Assembly (NCBI GenBank): GCA_013397795.1
Contig: VZTJ01000579.1
Span: 96,281-160,280 of the forward strand
Source of the DNA: Orthonyx spaldingii
Taxonomy: Eukaryota > Chordata > Aves > Passeriformes > Orthonychidae
Length of the DNA: 64,000 nt
Reading direction: 5' to 3'
Made by a program: the position numbers and the translations under genes. Numbering within the stretch: the first letter of the stretch is position 1; each line of letters begins with the position of its first letter. This document shows, piece after piece, positions 48,446-59,113 of the stretch. The notes beneath the pieces are model-generated. The model was not told the origin of the DNA. It saw only the letters and a program-made list of their open reading frames with translations, and ran no database searches.

Positions 48446-51400
48446 GAAAAAGGAAAAGGAAGGAAGAAGGAGGTTTCCCCGGGATGTCACCTGTCGGTTC
48501 GCGGTCCAGGTGCCGGCAGGTGGCACCCCAGAATGCGCAGCCTTTCTCACAGGAGCTCACAGGAGGAGTCTTCAGCCGCTTCTCGCTCCCAGCGTGGGGG
48601 GACCCTCGGTGGCTCTAACGCCGAGGCCAACAGCCATCACAAATGACCCCGAAATTATGATTTCCATTCGATTCTTTCCGAAGTGGATTTGTAAATGCTG
48701 AGGGGAACAGCACGAAAGAATCCAGAATAAGCCTCAGCAGTGTTACACATTAATAAAGTATCTGTACCAGGGTGCTGGCTCCTGTTGCCTCTAACTTCGC
48801 TAGACACCAACCCTGTGAGGTGAAACAGCTTAGAGGGATGTGGCTTCACCTGGCATTCCTTGGAGAACTCACAGCTGGAAGGTGACACCCTGTACAAGAG
48901 TGTTGTTGAGGAAAAATCACAGGAGTCAGCCATGGTGGGAATATTGCGTGGTGTTTCTTCTACTGTGGAGCAACGTGAGGATGTGACTGAAGAATGTAGG
49001 CATGCAAGGAAGTTAAATGTGTGTGGGCAATGATCTTCTTTTTAAGAGACTAATTTTGCAATCTTGTCAAACACCTTTTTTTACCCAGACTTGTTGAATC
49101 AAGTGGGCTGTACTTACTTCTGGTTTCCTGTGCCCAGGGAATTTGTCTTTGACCTGCATGGACAGTTTGTGACATTCATGTAGTTTTCATTTGGAAGCTG
49201 CAGCTGGTGGTGGTCTTTTGCCTGGGCGTGTGAACTCCTTTGTCGTCTGTCCTGATCCAGTAAAAGAGGTAAACTTTGAGATGATGAACTACTCATCCTC
49301 TTGGAAGCTCAAAGATGGAGCTCCCCCACTCTAGCAGGCAGGAGCAGGCAGTATTCTCTGCACTGGCCTCATATGGAACCAAAACTGGAGGGGTGGCAGC
49401 TGCAGGAGGGCTGAAACAGTCCTGGAAATGCTGGGCAACAGGGAAAAGGAAACACAGGGAGAGGCAGGGCAGAGGTGGGCCATGCGATGAGGAACAGCTG
49501 AACCAGGACAGGGAGGAGGTGGCTGACATTTGTCTCTGCAGGTTACGTTTTCCCACCTTGCCTCCCATTTCATCATCAGCAAACTGCCTTGCCCACATCA
49601 CAGGAATGGTGCTTTAAAAGGACTCTACGCTGAAATGCCATGAAAATCATCAGTGCTGATGCCTGGCAGACCTCAGGCGCTGTGCAGGGTCTCCCTCCAT
49701 CACAGCATGGAAGTGAAGTGCAGCTCCCAAAGCCACTGGATCTGGGCACAGACCATAGGGACTTCAGTCGCCACACGGTGCTTGGACTTGTGCAACCTCC
49801 TGAGCCACAGCCCATCATCATCCTCAGCTGTCTGCAGCAGGAATAGGAGCACTTCAGAAGTTAATTAAATTCCCACCCCCCACCTGATCCGCTCCTCCTC
49901 TTCCCAGTGCTCCACTTTGCTGCTTCAAACCGAGCAGCGGGAGAGAGGAGGGAGTGTAATTATTTAGCTCCTTAGAGTCGACTCTACAGTGCTTCAAGGC
50001 TTGTTAATTACAGTTTCAGCTGCACGAGTCAATGGAGGACCAGAAGAGCATGTGGGGAGTGGGGGGCACGGGTTGAGGGAGGGGAAGAACTCTGTGAAGT
50101 CAAAGCCACAAAAGCTGACAGTCAGGGGAAGCAGGGTGAAATTGGGCGGAGAGCCAAGGGCATGGGCAGATAGGGACCTGGGAAAGAGCCACAGGGAGTG
50201 GGAGGCAGCTGGGAAGCAGAGGGAGATGGAGAAAAGAGGGGAAAGATGAAGCAGTGTAGGGGAGTAGCATGGAGTGCCTGTGGAGAGTGATGGGGACACA
50301 GGTTAGGCACCAAGGCATGCTCTGCACTGGTGTCACTGCAGAATGTCCTTTGTGCCCACCTGCCTGCTCTGGCAGAGCAGGTAACTGCCCAGGCACTGGA
50401 TCAAAGCACTGACAGTGCCCTTGGGTATGGCGTGGTTGCTGGAGGACAGAATGAATTTCACAACTTTCTCTTGTCAGCGAAAATCTTTCCTTTCTTCATT
50501 TTAATTTTCTCGCTAAATGAGCAAAATATTTGCAACAGCATTCTGCCTCTCTCACAATTCCATTAGGTAAGAATCCCCAGCATTTTAAGGGCAAAACCTG
50601 CAACATCACTCCTCTGATGAAGAGAGGAGATACTTGTCCTGTACTCCTCTCACTCCTCAGGCAGCCTTTGCTAGAGAACAGCACTTCTGTTGTTGTCCCT
50701 GGGCTGAGAGTCCTGGGATTAAGGGGAGAGGCTACCCTTCAGAACATACACAATTTCTGAAAATAAGTTATGTAAAAGAGGGCAGTGGCGGTAAGAATTT
50801 TCAGCTCCTCCACAGGAAACTTTTTGGGCTTATCTACAGCTTCTGAAATGGATGTACGTGAATTTTGTCTTTGACAGAAGCAAAAGGACAATTCAAAGCC
50901 AGAAAAGACTGTGCTTAAAGACTTGATGCTGCCCTGCCAATAATTCTTAGCTTTGACTTCGTGATTTCCATTTTCTTTTGGCAGAGCCCAGTCTCTGTTT
51001 CTCTCTTTTACTGGAAAATTTCCCTTAAGGAACCACCGGTGATGGCCCAAGAGACAGTGTGTGAATGCTTTGCATTATGTAATGCTTTGACATTTGGCAT
51101 TCCCATGGCATTTTCCCCATTATCCCCCATCAATGCGAAATAAGCTGTCAGAGCATGAAATTGGTACTTTTACATATTCTTAATGTACAGCTGTCAGTCT
51201 GAAAGCTATGCACAAGCGTTATGATTAAATTCTCTGTTTCATCCTTTAGCTTATGCATGGATCTGTTTGGAAGACTTCATTCCTTTTGGGGGGTTATTGC
51301 GAAAAGGCACAACCTTTAAAAGTAATAATCCTGTTTAATAGCACTATCAGAAAGTGAAAGATAAGTTTGAGACATTGTACACTGAATGCAGTATGGACTC

Positions 51401-51939
51401 ATAAATCCAGAGCAATAGTGTTCAATTTTTAGCACCTGTGTTCCTGGCATGGCAGCAGAAAGTGAACAACAAGTACCAGATGCATGGATGGAATATAATC
51501 AGTGACCCACTTTCTGGTGCCAAATACATCAACATGTTCCAAATCAAATCTGCTCAGAGTTTACAAGTTTGTTATTCTGTGTTAATTAAAATGTAAGAAT
51601 GGCAGAGCCTTATGGGAGGATGATTATGCCTAAACATAATGTACATGGAGAGAGAAGAGGAAGGGCATGACAGAGGATCCACCCAGGACTCCAGATTGGT
51701 TTGGTTGCTTTGATCACAAATACATGAGGAAGAGGAGGAAAGTCAGCTGCTTGAAAGTAAATCAGCTGCTCCATCCTCTGCTCTCAGCTGGTCCCAAGGA
51801 CTTGCACTGCAGCAGCAGCAGCGAATATTGGTGCTAAACGAGACCAGTATGGTGCAGTCCCCACCGTTAGGAGCTCCCAAGAACAGGGTGAGTAAAAAGC
51901 AGATCTGGTCTCTTGGCTGGCCCCACTGTCACCAGAGGG

Positions 51940-51995
51940 TTATCTATAGAGTTCTTGAGGTCCCTTGCACCTGAGTTGTCCTGTGATCCCATTCT
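51940..51995 (+). mobile_element. Possible CR1 3' tail remnant
   Basis: GAGTTCTTGAGGTCCCTTGC followed by TTGTCCTGTGATCCC resembles the last 45 bases of CR1 in sense orientation. It is short and diverged, so this is tentative. Confidence 0.4.
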
Positions 51996-52439
51996 CCGGT
52001 AGGCGGAAGGTTGGAGCAGGAGGATGTTGGCTTCTGCATGATAGACCTTCCTGCTGGAGTTCTGAGAGTTCGTCCAAACTGTCCTTGAGGCTGTGCGGAG
52101 GTGTATCCTGGATATCTGCTCACGTTGCCTGGAAGTGTGTCAAGAGTCCATGAGCATCAACAGGGTAACATTGTGCTCTCCAAGATTTCTAGTCTGCAGT
52201 CAAATCAGGAGAGAGGCCAAAGGTCTGATTTCTCTTCATGTAAACCCCAAACCAGCCCATGGACTATTTTCAGCTGAATTTCCCTAAACAATGAGTTATG
52301 CAACTGTGTCTTCAGTCCTTGCTTGCTCCTCTTCCCTGTCTTACTTTCCACCCTACCAGAAGCTTGTGCTGTAGAAGCCACCAGCTCCAATCAGGTGCAC
52401 TAGAGTGGTTAGGAACCTGAGTGGAATTTTGTTCACAAG

Positions 52440-53570
52440 GTGTGGTGAGTTGACCCTGGCTGGATGCTTGGCACCCACAAAAACCTCTCTACCAATCACC
52501 TCTGCAGCAGGGGAGAAGAAACAGAGGGCTCACCAGTTGAGATAAGGACTGTGAGAGATCACTCACCAAACACTATCACTGTCAAAACAAACTGGAATTA
52601 GAGATAACAATTGAACTTATTACTGACAAAATTAGAGCAGGATAATGAGAAGTTAAATAAAATCTTCATAACATCTCCCTCCACCCTGCCCTCCTTCCCA
52701 GCTCTAGCTCGTCCACCAGCATTGCAGGGAGATGGGAATGGTGGTTATGGTCAGTTCATCACATAATGTTTCTCCCACTGCTCAGGGAGAGGAGTCCTTC
52801 TCCTGCTCCAGCATGGGGGCTCTCCCATGGGAGATAGTCATCCGTGACTTCTCCAATGTAAATCCATCTCATGAGTGACAGATCTCTGCAAACTACTGCA
52901 ATATGAGTCTGTCCCATGGGCAGCAGTCCTCCCCAGACTGCTGCAGTGTGAGTCACTCTGGGGTGCAATCCTTCAAGGACAGGCTGCTCCAGTGGGGACA
53001 TCTCTCTCCACAGGCCTCCCATGTGGTCAAAGCCTCCTTTCAGGCATCCCCCTGGGTCTCCTCCACAGGCTGCAGGTAGATCTCTGCAACTCCATGGACC
53101 TCCATTGGCTGCAAGGGGACAGCTGCCTCACCATGGTCTTTACCATGGGCTGCAGAGGAATCTCAGCTCCTGCACCCGTAACACCTTCTCCCCCATCCTT
53201 CTTCACTGACCTTGGTGTCTGCAGAGTTGTTCCTCATGTATTCGCAGCCTGCTCTTCTCTGGCTGTAATTCCAACTGTGCAATCACCTCCTTCTCCTTCT
53301 CCTTCTCCTTCTCCTTCTCCTTCTCCTTCTCCTTCTCCTTCTCCTTCTCCTTCTCCTTCTCCTTCTCCTTCTCCTTCTCCTTCTCCTTCTCCTTCTCCTT
53401 CTCCTTCTCCTTCTCCTTCTCCTTCTCCCCAGCCTTGACCAGTGGTACATCAGTCTCTGCACCTGCCAGGGATTGGCTCTGCTGGGCATGGTGGAAGCTT
53501 CTAGCAACTCCTCACAAAAGCCACCCCTGTAGCCCCTCACTACCAAAGTTTGGCCATGCAAACCCAATAC
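52440..53570. mobile_element. LTR-type repeat (probable solo LTR of a bird endogenous retrovirus)
   Basis: The block opens GTTGACCCTGGCTGGATGC and includes GAGATCACTCACCAA, AGCAGGATAATGAGAA, repeated CCCATGGG / CTGCTCCAG / GAGTC modules at 52800-53010, ACTGACCTTGGTGTCTGCAG, and ends ATGCAAACCCAATAC. I recognise these as segments of a common repeat of songbird genomes that behaves as an LTR. No gag, pol or env sequence lies beside it, so it is non-coding. Target-site duplications were not seen and the exact ends and strand are uncertain. A hexanucleotide microsatellite has expanded inside it. Confidence 0.7.
53287..53428. repeat. (CTCCTT)n microsatellite, about 23.7 copies
   Basis: The hexamer CTCCTT is repeated without interruption for 142 bp; register holds at 53287, 53341 and 53401. 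One strand is pure pyrimidine and the other pure purine. It gives spurious Pro-Ser and poly-Arg reading frames. Confidence 0.97.
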
Positions 53571-56500
53571 TCGATGTTTTCATGAAAAACAACATCTATG
53601 CAGAGAAGAGAGAGGCAGGTTCATGCCCTCACTGGGCACAAGGGTCCAGAACAGGGTCAGAAAGGGTCTGCATGGCCTCCTGGCTTGGAGGGGGCCTGGG
53701 ACCAGACAGATCATGTGTTTCTTCTTTCATAATGCTGTTAGCAGGCCTGCAGGAGGGTTGGTGGTGCTGTTGGAAGGTGATGGGGAACAGGAGCTGTGCA
53801 ATGCTCACTGCTGGGGACATGGAAGTTGCAGGGAAGAGGAGGTTGCACAGAAAGCCAGAGATGTGACAGGGAAAACTGGGTTTAATACAGTGAGTATTAG
53901 GTGAGTGAGGCAGATAGGGTTATAGGAAATAGATCTTCAGACTTTGTTCCATTACTTATTGGAGAAATTGCTGATTGATAACATTCTTACTGAAAGCTCA
54001 CTGGCATGAGTAAATATATTGGCAGTTAGGCTTGGTTTTCAGCACAGAATTTGCTCCTGGAGATGGTTCAGGAGCAAATTTGGAAACAGGGTTCAAGACA
54101 CAGACACAACACAATACTAGAAGACTTTTAAGACTGCTTTCTGAAGTGACTATTTATCATGCTCCTAAATTCCCACCTTTACAACCAAATGACTGGTGAC
54201 AGAGCATGCAACTGCTGCAGGGGCTGACCACGGGGCCACTGCAGGGGCTCTGTTTCATGGGCTCTGAGATTGTCTGCAGTCCCCGTCCAAAATCTGTCGT
54301 GGTCAGTGGAAAGTCTGCTGTGGTCTCTTGTGCTGACAGACCAGCACCTTCAGTATGGGATGTTCATCACCTGCCATAGCTCACCTGTTTATTTGGAAGG
54401 TGATGGAACATTTTTCACTTTCTGCAGCAATTTCTGAACCCTTAATTTCTGAAATTAAGGGTTGAGCAGGGACTTCCAAGGGAAGTCTCATGGAAGCCTG
54501 AAGAGAAACTGTCCCAGGAAAGCCACTTTTTCCCCCGGAATGAATGTTTCGCTTCCTCTGCTCAGCTTTGGGCCTGAACATCAGTCTGACTGGGAAATGT
54601 AGCAACCAGTTTTCCAGATAGATGGCTTCCATCAGGTCTGTGGGGCTCACCGGGCTACATCCAGCTTCTTTGAGCAGATACCGTGCCTTTGGGGGTACCT
54701 GCCATCGTGGGTATTGAGAGCAGAGAAGGATGATCTGCATGCAGTATCTCTGTTCTGCTGCTAAAGACAGTCTAACATGAAGTACCTAAAGGAGGCTGTG
54801 CTGGGAAATGAACCAAAGCTGAGTAGTTTCCGTGATGCTTAAGCAGTGCCCCGAGGCTGTGGCAAAATCACTGTCTTGCACGTTTTGTCCAGGAAACAGG
54901 CAGGACAGCCTTTCCCTGTGACCACGAGAGACAGTGATCCACTGTACAACCACAGGCTGCAGGTCGTCTTCACCAGCAAAAGACATAGATATGGCTGCAT
55001 ATTACTTTGTCTGAGAAAGAAAGACAGTCTGGACTTTATGCATGCAGAGGTCTGTCACTGCCAGGACCTTGGGACCTTGTGACCCAAGGGGTTGCAGGTC
55101 TGGCTACAAATACATGCATTGTCAGGAACAGGCCAGCAGAGGACAAAGTAATCTGGCACTGGTGGTAAAAGGCTATCCTGAGCCGGAGGACAACTTTCAT
55201 TTACTGCAGAAAATGTTTGTTTTTCTAAACAGGGGCATGAAGTTAATCCTCATAAGGAGAAATCTAAGTCCTGTGCTACTCTCTGCAGGATTTCTCCTAC
55301 TTCATTAAACTCTGACATCTCAAAGGGCAAATCCACATTGTCATATGCCACTTGTGCTTGAATAAAATGTGCGTATCAGTGCTTAATACGAGCTTATTTT
55401 TCCTTCTTATTTTGCAAGTGTAATTGCATAGTAAATCGAACCACAGGCTTCTATTTACTTGTTAGCATTAAGAGTGTGTCAGGCCATATGTAAACAAGGG
55501 TATTAGCACAGATCTGGAGCAGAGTCAGTCTGTGCCAGCTGGAGACATGGTCCCTGTCTCTCCATTTTCTGGGAGGGTTTGAGGCAGTGGGAAGGAGTGA
55601 TGACTTCAGGCTGGTAAATACCTTCACCAGCAAAGACAGCTGTAGGATATTCCTGTCTGGTTATTTTACCACCAAGATTTCTGCCTTGTCTAACATTGCT
55701 TTTCCCACAAATTTTCTGTCTCAGATGACGAAATTTTAAGTGCTTGCAGAACAGATTTTCCAGGAAGCCTTAGAGAATGGCTCCATGCTGCAGGCATGGG
55801 GAGGTATGCACGGCTGACCTGAGACACGGGAAAACTGCAGCCTCTGGTGGGAAATGGACCCATGGGTGCCCATGGAACTGATTTCTGCTTCAGACTGACT
55901 TAGCATCGGTCCGAAATGCTCCAAGTGCTGGGCCATGCTCTAAGTTTGCCTGCTGCACCGAGCAGCCCCCTCTGTCAAATTTCTTCTCTCCAAAAAGGTG
56001 CTTACAGACAGTGATTTCAACCCCTTGAACAACTCAGGCAGCCGATGCAGCCTCCGCCCACGAGGTTTCCAGCCCTTTACACTCTGTGTGGCTCCTCCCT
56101 GCGTGCCTTCCCCTGATCCCTGTCGAGGGATCACAGAACAATCGAGGGGACACATAGCCAGTGCAGCCCCTCTGTTTCCATGGCACTGCCCATCTTCCCA
56201 ATTCTCCCCCCTTCCCCTTGCTGTGTGCCCCCTCTTGGGAGACAGTCTGTGCTGCCAGCCCCAGGGTCACTCTGGCTGTGTCTCAGCTTTGTTTCTCACT
56301 CTCATGTGATTCACCAAGCTCTTTCTCTGCCTCTCTTCCAGAGATTCACTGATGTTCACGTTGCTCTCACTTTGGGAAGAACATCAGCAGAGATTTTATC
56401 CTGTTCTGTCACAAGAAATCTGGGACAAATATCATCAATCCATCTGCAGGAGCAAATCCCCGGAGGTCTCACTCCTGGTAGGTGTAGGTTTACTTTTTGT

Positions 56501-58196
56501 AGTCCAGGTGACCTTCCTTTGGTGCATGAGAATTTCCAGCTAAATCCAGCCCAGCTAGTTTTCCATTTTACCCCATAGTTACTTCTGCAGCAGAGTGAAC
56601 CCCTCTTCTGCTTCCCAAACCCCACATCAGCCCTCACTTTAGCGCTGGCCCTGGCTAGGCCAGGAGCTGCGGCTGTGGGAGATGGACCCTGACCAGCCCT
56701 CCCACCCTTGGGGGGTGCCGCAGCCGCTGCCAAGAGCTGGCAGTGATCAGAGGGGTGGTGATGCAGGGGCTGCAAGCTGGGGGTCCTCCAGAACACCAGG
56801 ACCTGATCAGGCAGCACCCAGGGAGTGAAACACACTCTGCTCAGGCTGGTGGTGTAAGCCACATGCCCCAGTCCTTGCAACTCCAGACCCTGCTCCCAGC
56901 ACTCTGTTTCTTATTGGCGGTCTTGTCAGGGCTTGTGAATGTGAAGAAGATCCCACCAGAGGCTGCTCCTCTCACTCCGAGGATGAGTAGACCAGGAGAG
57001 TGATGCTGGGAGTTCAGGAAGGCAAAATGAGCTCTGAGGTTCTCCTCGCTCCTGATACCATTCCTGTGGATGTTCAGGACTGACGACCCCCAGGGGCTGT
57101 GTGGTCTGCAGCCCCAGGTGGAACAACAACTCAGAGACACCCAGAAAAACCCACTTGCCCCTGGTGTGTCACAGCCCATGGCAAGTGAGGCCTGGCCCCT
57201 GCAGCACCCTGAAGAGCTTGGCCACTCTGCCCCTGGGCATTTGTGAAGCCGTGGTTGATCTGAATGGCCTTCAGGGGCAGCTGGCTGGGTACCAGGCCAG
57301 GCCCCAGGTGTCTCATGCAAGGCTTGCAGTGAGGAAGGGTGACACAGAACGTGCAGCCAGCACAGGGGCAAAACCACTGAAAGCAGCCCAGGCTGAGCTG
57401 CATGTGAGTGTGAGAGCTGGGGCACTGCCAGTGCTGACAGCTGTCAGGACAGACACAGCAACATCAGCCACGAGGACACCACACAGCCCACTGCTTCTTC
57501 CTTCACTGTTCCCTTCTGGAGGACAAAGAGAAAAGGAATTGTGGTGTTAAGAGTGTCCAGTTAGCCTCAGCCTGACATCACTCCTCCTGCCTTAGTCTGT
57601 GCAGATGCCTTCTGGGAGAACTCCTGCCCATCACTACTGAGCTGTGGGAGGGGGACAGCCCATGGTGGCATGTCTAGACACCACTATTTGGGCACGGTCT
57701 CTGGCCCTTGTCACCGAAGATCTCTGGATTCACAGAGTCTATGCTGATTATGAACAAGAAAAGCCGGCATGCAAGTGTACTTGCTGGGCAGAGAGGAGCC
57801 TTCTGAGGTGGTGATGCATCCACATGAGAGCTGCTCTGTGAGGCGTCCACTTGTGTCTGCCTTGGGGTAGTTGGTCTCTGTTACAGAGGCTGGAGAAGCA
57901 CATCCCTGGGGACACAGCAGGAGCAGAACTCCGTGTCTCCTGTGACAGGACATATTAAGCCTAGGCAAAACAGGCTCAGGGCAGCATATCTCTGGGGAGC
58001 CAAAGCTCTCTGCCCTTCGCCAGGGCAATGGAAAGCCAGCCTGTGATGGCTGCTGCTCTGTCAGGAGGTGTTGGGGACACAGGGCTGCCACCACTCCTGA
58101 GCTGAGGGGAAGCAGGGTGGTAAAGACCTCTGACAGCACAAGAACGTCATGGTCACGATGATGTATGGGGAGCTATTTTTAAACATTGCAATTTGA
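53571..58196. other. Intergenic unique DNA
   Basis: GC-moderate sequence (especially 55800-58100) with only chance reading frames; no family recognised. It contains the palindrome at 54437. Confidence 0.5.
54437..54463. repeat. 27-bp perfect palindrome
   Basis: AACCCTTAATTTC and GAAATTAAGGGTT are exact reverse complements around one central T. No flanking homology or tract suggests a transposon end. Confidence 0.9.
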
Positions 58197-58291
58197 GCTA
58201 ATTCCATTGCAAACGTAAGTAGTAGATAACTAGCTCAACATCCTGTTGAGCATCCAGTTGAGCTGCTACTTATTTCAGCAATGGAATTAGC
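58197..58291. repeat. 95-nt imperfect inverted repeat (hairpin)
   Basis: GCTAATTCCATTGC at 58197-58210 is exactly complementary to GCAATGGAATTAGC at 58278-58291. Inside this, TAAGTAG pairs with CTACTTA, and AGCTCAAC (58232-58239) pairs exactly with GTTGAGCT (58257-58264), leaving a 17-nt loop and an 8-nt bulge on the left arm. It could be a foldback (MITE-like) transposon remnant or a hairpin RNA precursor; sequence alone does not decide. Confidence 0.8.
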
Positions 58292-58441
58292 AAAAATCAC
58301 TGATCTCTTCAAGGTGACCAAGCTTGTCCAGGTAATGCTTGCAGAAGGAGCAGGGTGGTCCAGAAGAGCACAAGTGGCAGGGTTTCATATGGCAGTGCTG
58401 GAGCAAGGTGAGGGGAGGAGTTTTCTCTTCTCAGTGCTATT

Positions 58442-58483
58442 GAGGGTCTTTTTCAACCTGAATGATTCTATAATTCTAGGGGA
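58442..58483 (+). mobile_element. CR1 3' tail remnant
   Basis: GGGTCTTTTTCAACCTGAAT then GATTCTATAATTCTA matches the CR1 terminus in sense orientation. Sequence upstream is too diverged to define the element's start. Confidence 0.7.
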
Positions 58484-59039
58484 AGGTGGAGGAAGCAAAA
58501 CTGTTTAGTTGAATTCCCCACATATAAATGTCTCTGAAAACCTCTTAGGCTGCTCCTGTGATGGAGAGAGACAGACTGCCTGCTTGCCCATGGGCAGACA
58601 GACTTTGCTGTGTGCTCAGAATATGACAGTCCCATGTTTAGGGAAAGATCTAAATTCCCTTGGCTGCTGAACCTTGCTTCCTTCCCTGGGAGACCAAAGC
58701 CTAGGCTAAAGGGTTCAGACCAGGCTGAAACACACTCATCACCGACCTTATGAAGCCAACGCACAGCTAGGCTGGGGAGAGGTAGGAGGTGGGAGGAAGA
58801 CAAGATGCTGCTCAATGCATGTGAGGGTTTGAACAGCCAGTTGTCTGATGTCCACATATCATACAGGAACCAGCAGTTCACAGTGTCTTCAACAGCTTTC
58901 TGTGGAGAAAGGTAGATGTGTCACCTGGAGGGGTCCCCGAGCCCAAAAATGTGAAGTTATCGTGGCAAAAATGGTCGAAGCAGTGTTCTGAAACAAACTT
59001 ACTGTGAAAAAGAAGTTGTCTTAGGACTACACCAGTGAT

Positions 59040-59113
59040 TGTCAGGAGTTGGACTTTGATGGGCCTTGCGGGGATCCCTTACAACTTAGGATATTCTATG
59101 ATTCTGTGATTGT
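59040..59113 (+). mobile_element. CR1 LINE 3' fragment
   Basis: GAGTTGGACTTTGATGGGCC, GGGGATCCCTTACAAC and TATTCTATGATTCTGTGATT form a clear sense-oriented CR1 3' end with two octamers. Confidence 0.9.

Larger units (their letters stand above)
46274..52439. other. Intergenic DNA upstream of ZCCHC7
   Basis: Apart from the CpG-rich block at 48.2 kb and a possible CR1 tail at 51.95 kb this is unique sequence. The stretch 50940-51620 is AT-rich and conserved-looking. No PAX5 exon (paired-domain start) was found. Confidence 0.5.

Noticed and set aside
52875..53438. 187-codon frame ending in a long Pro-Ser repeat, and the opposite poly-Arg frame
   Set aside because: Both come from the (CTCCTT)n microsatellite inside the LTR-type element.
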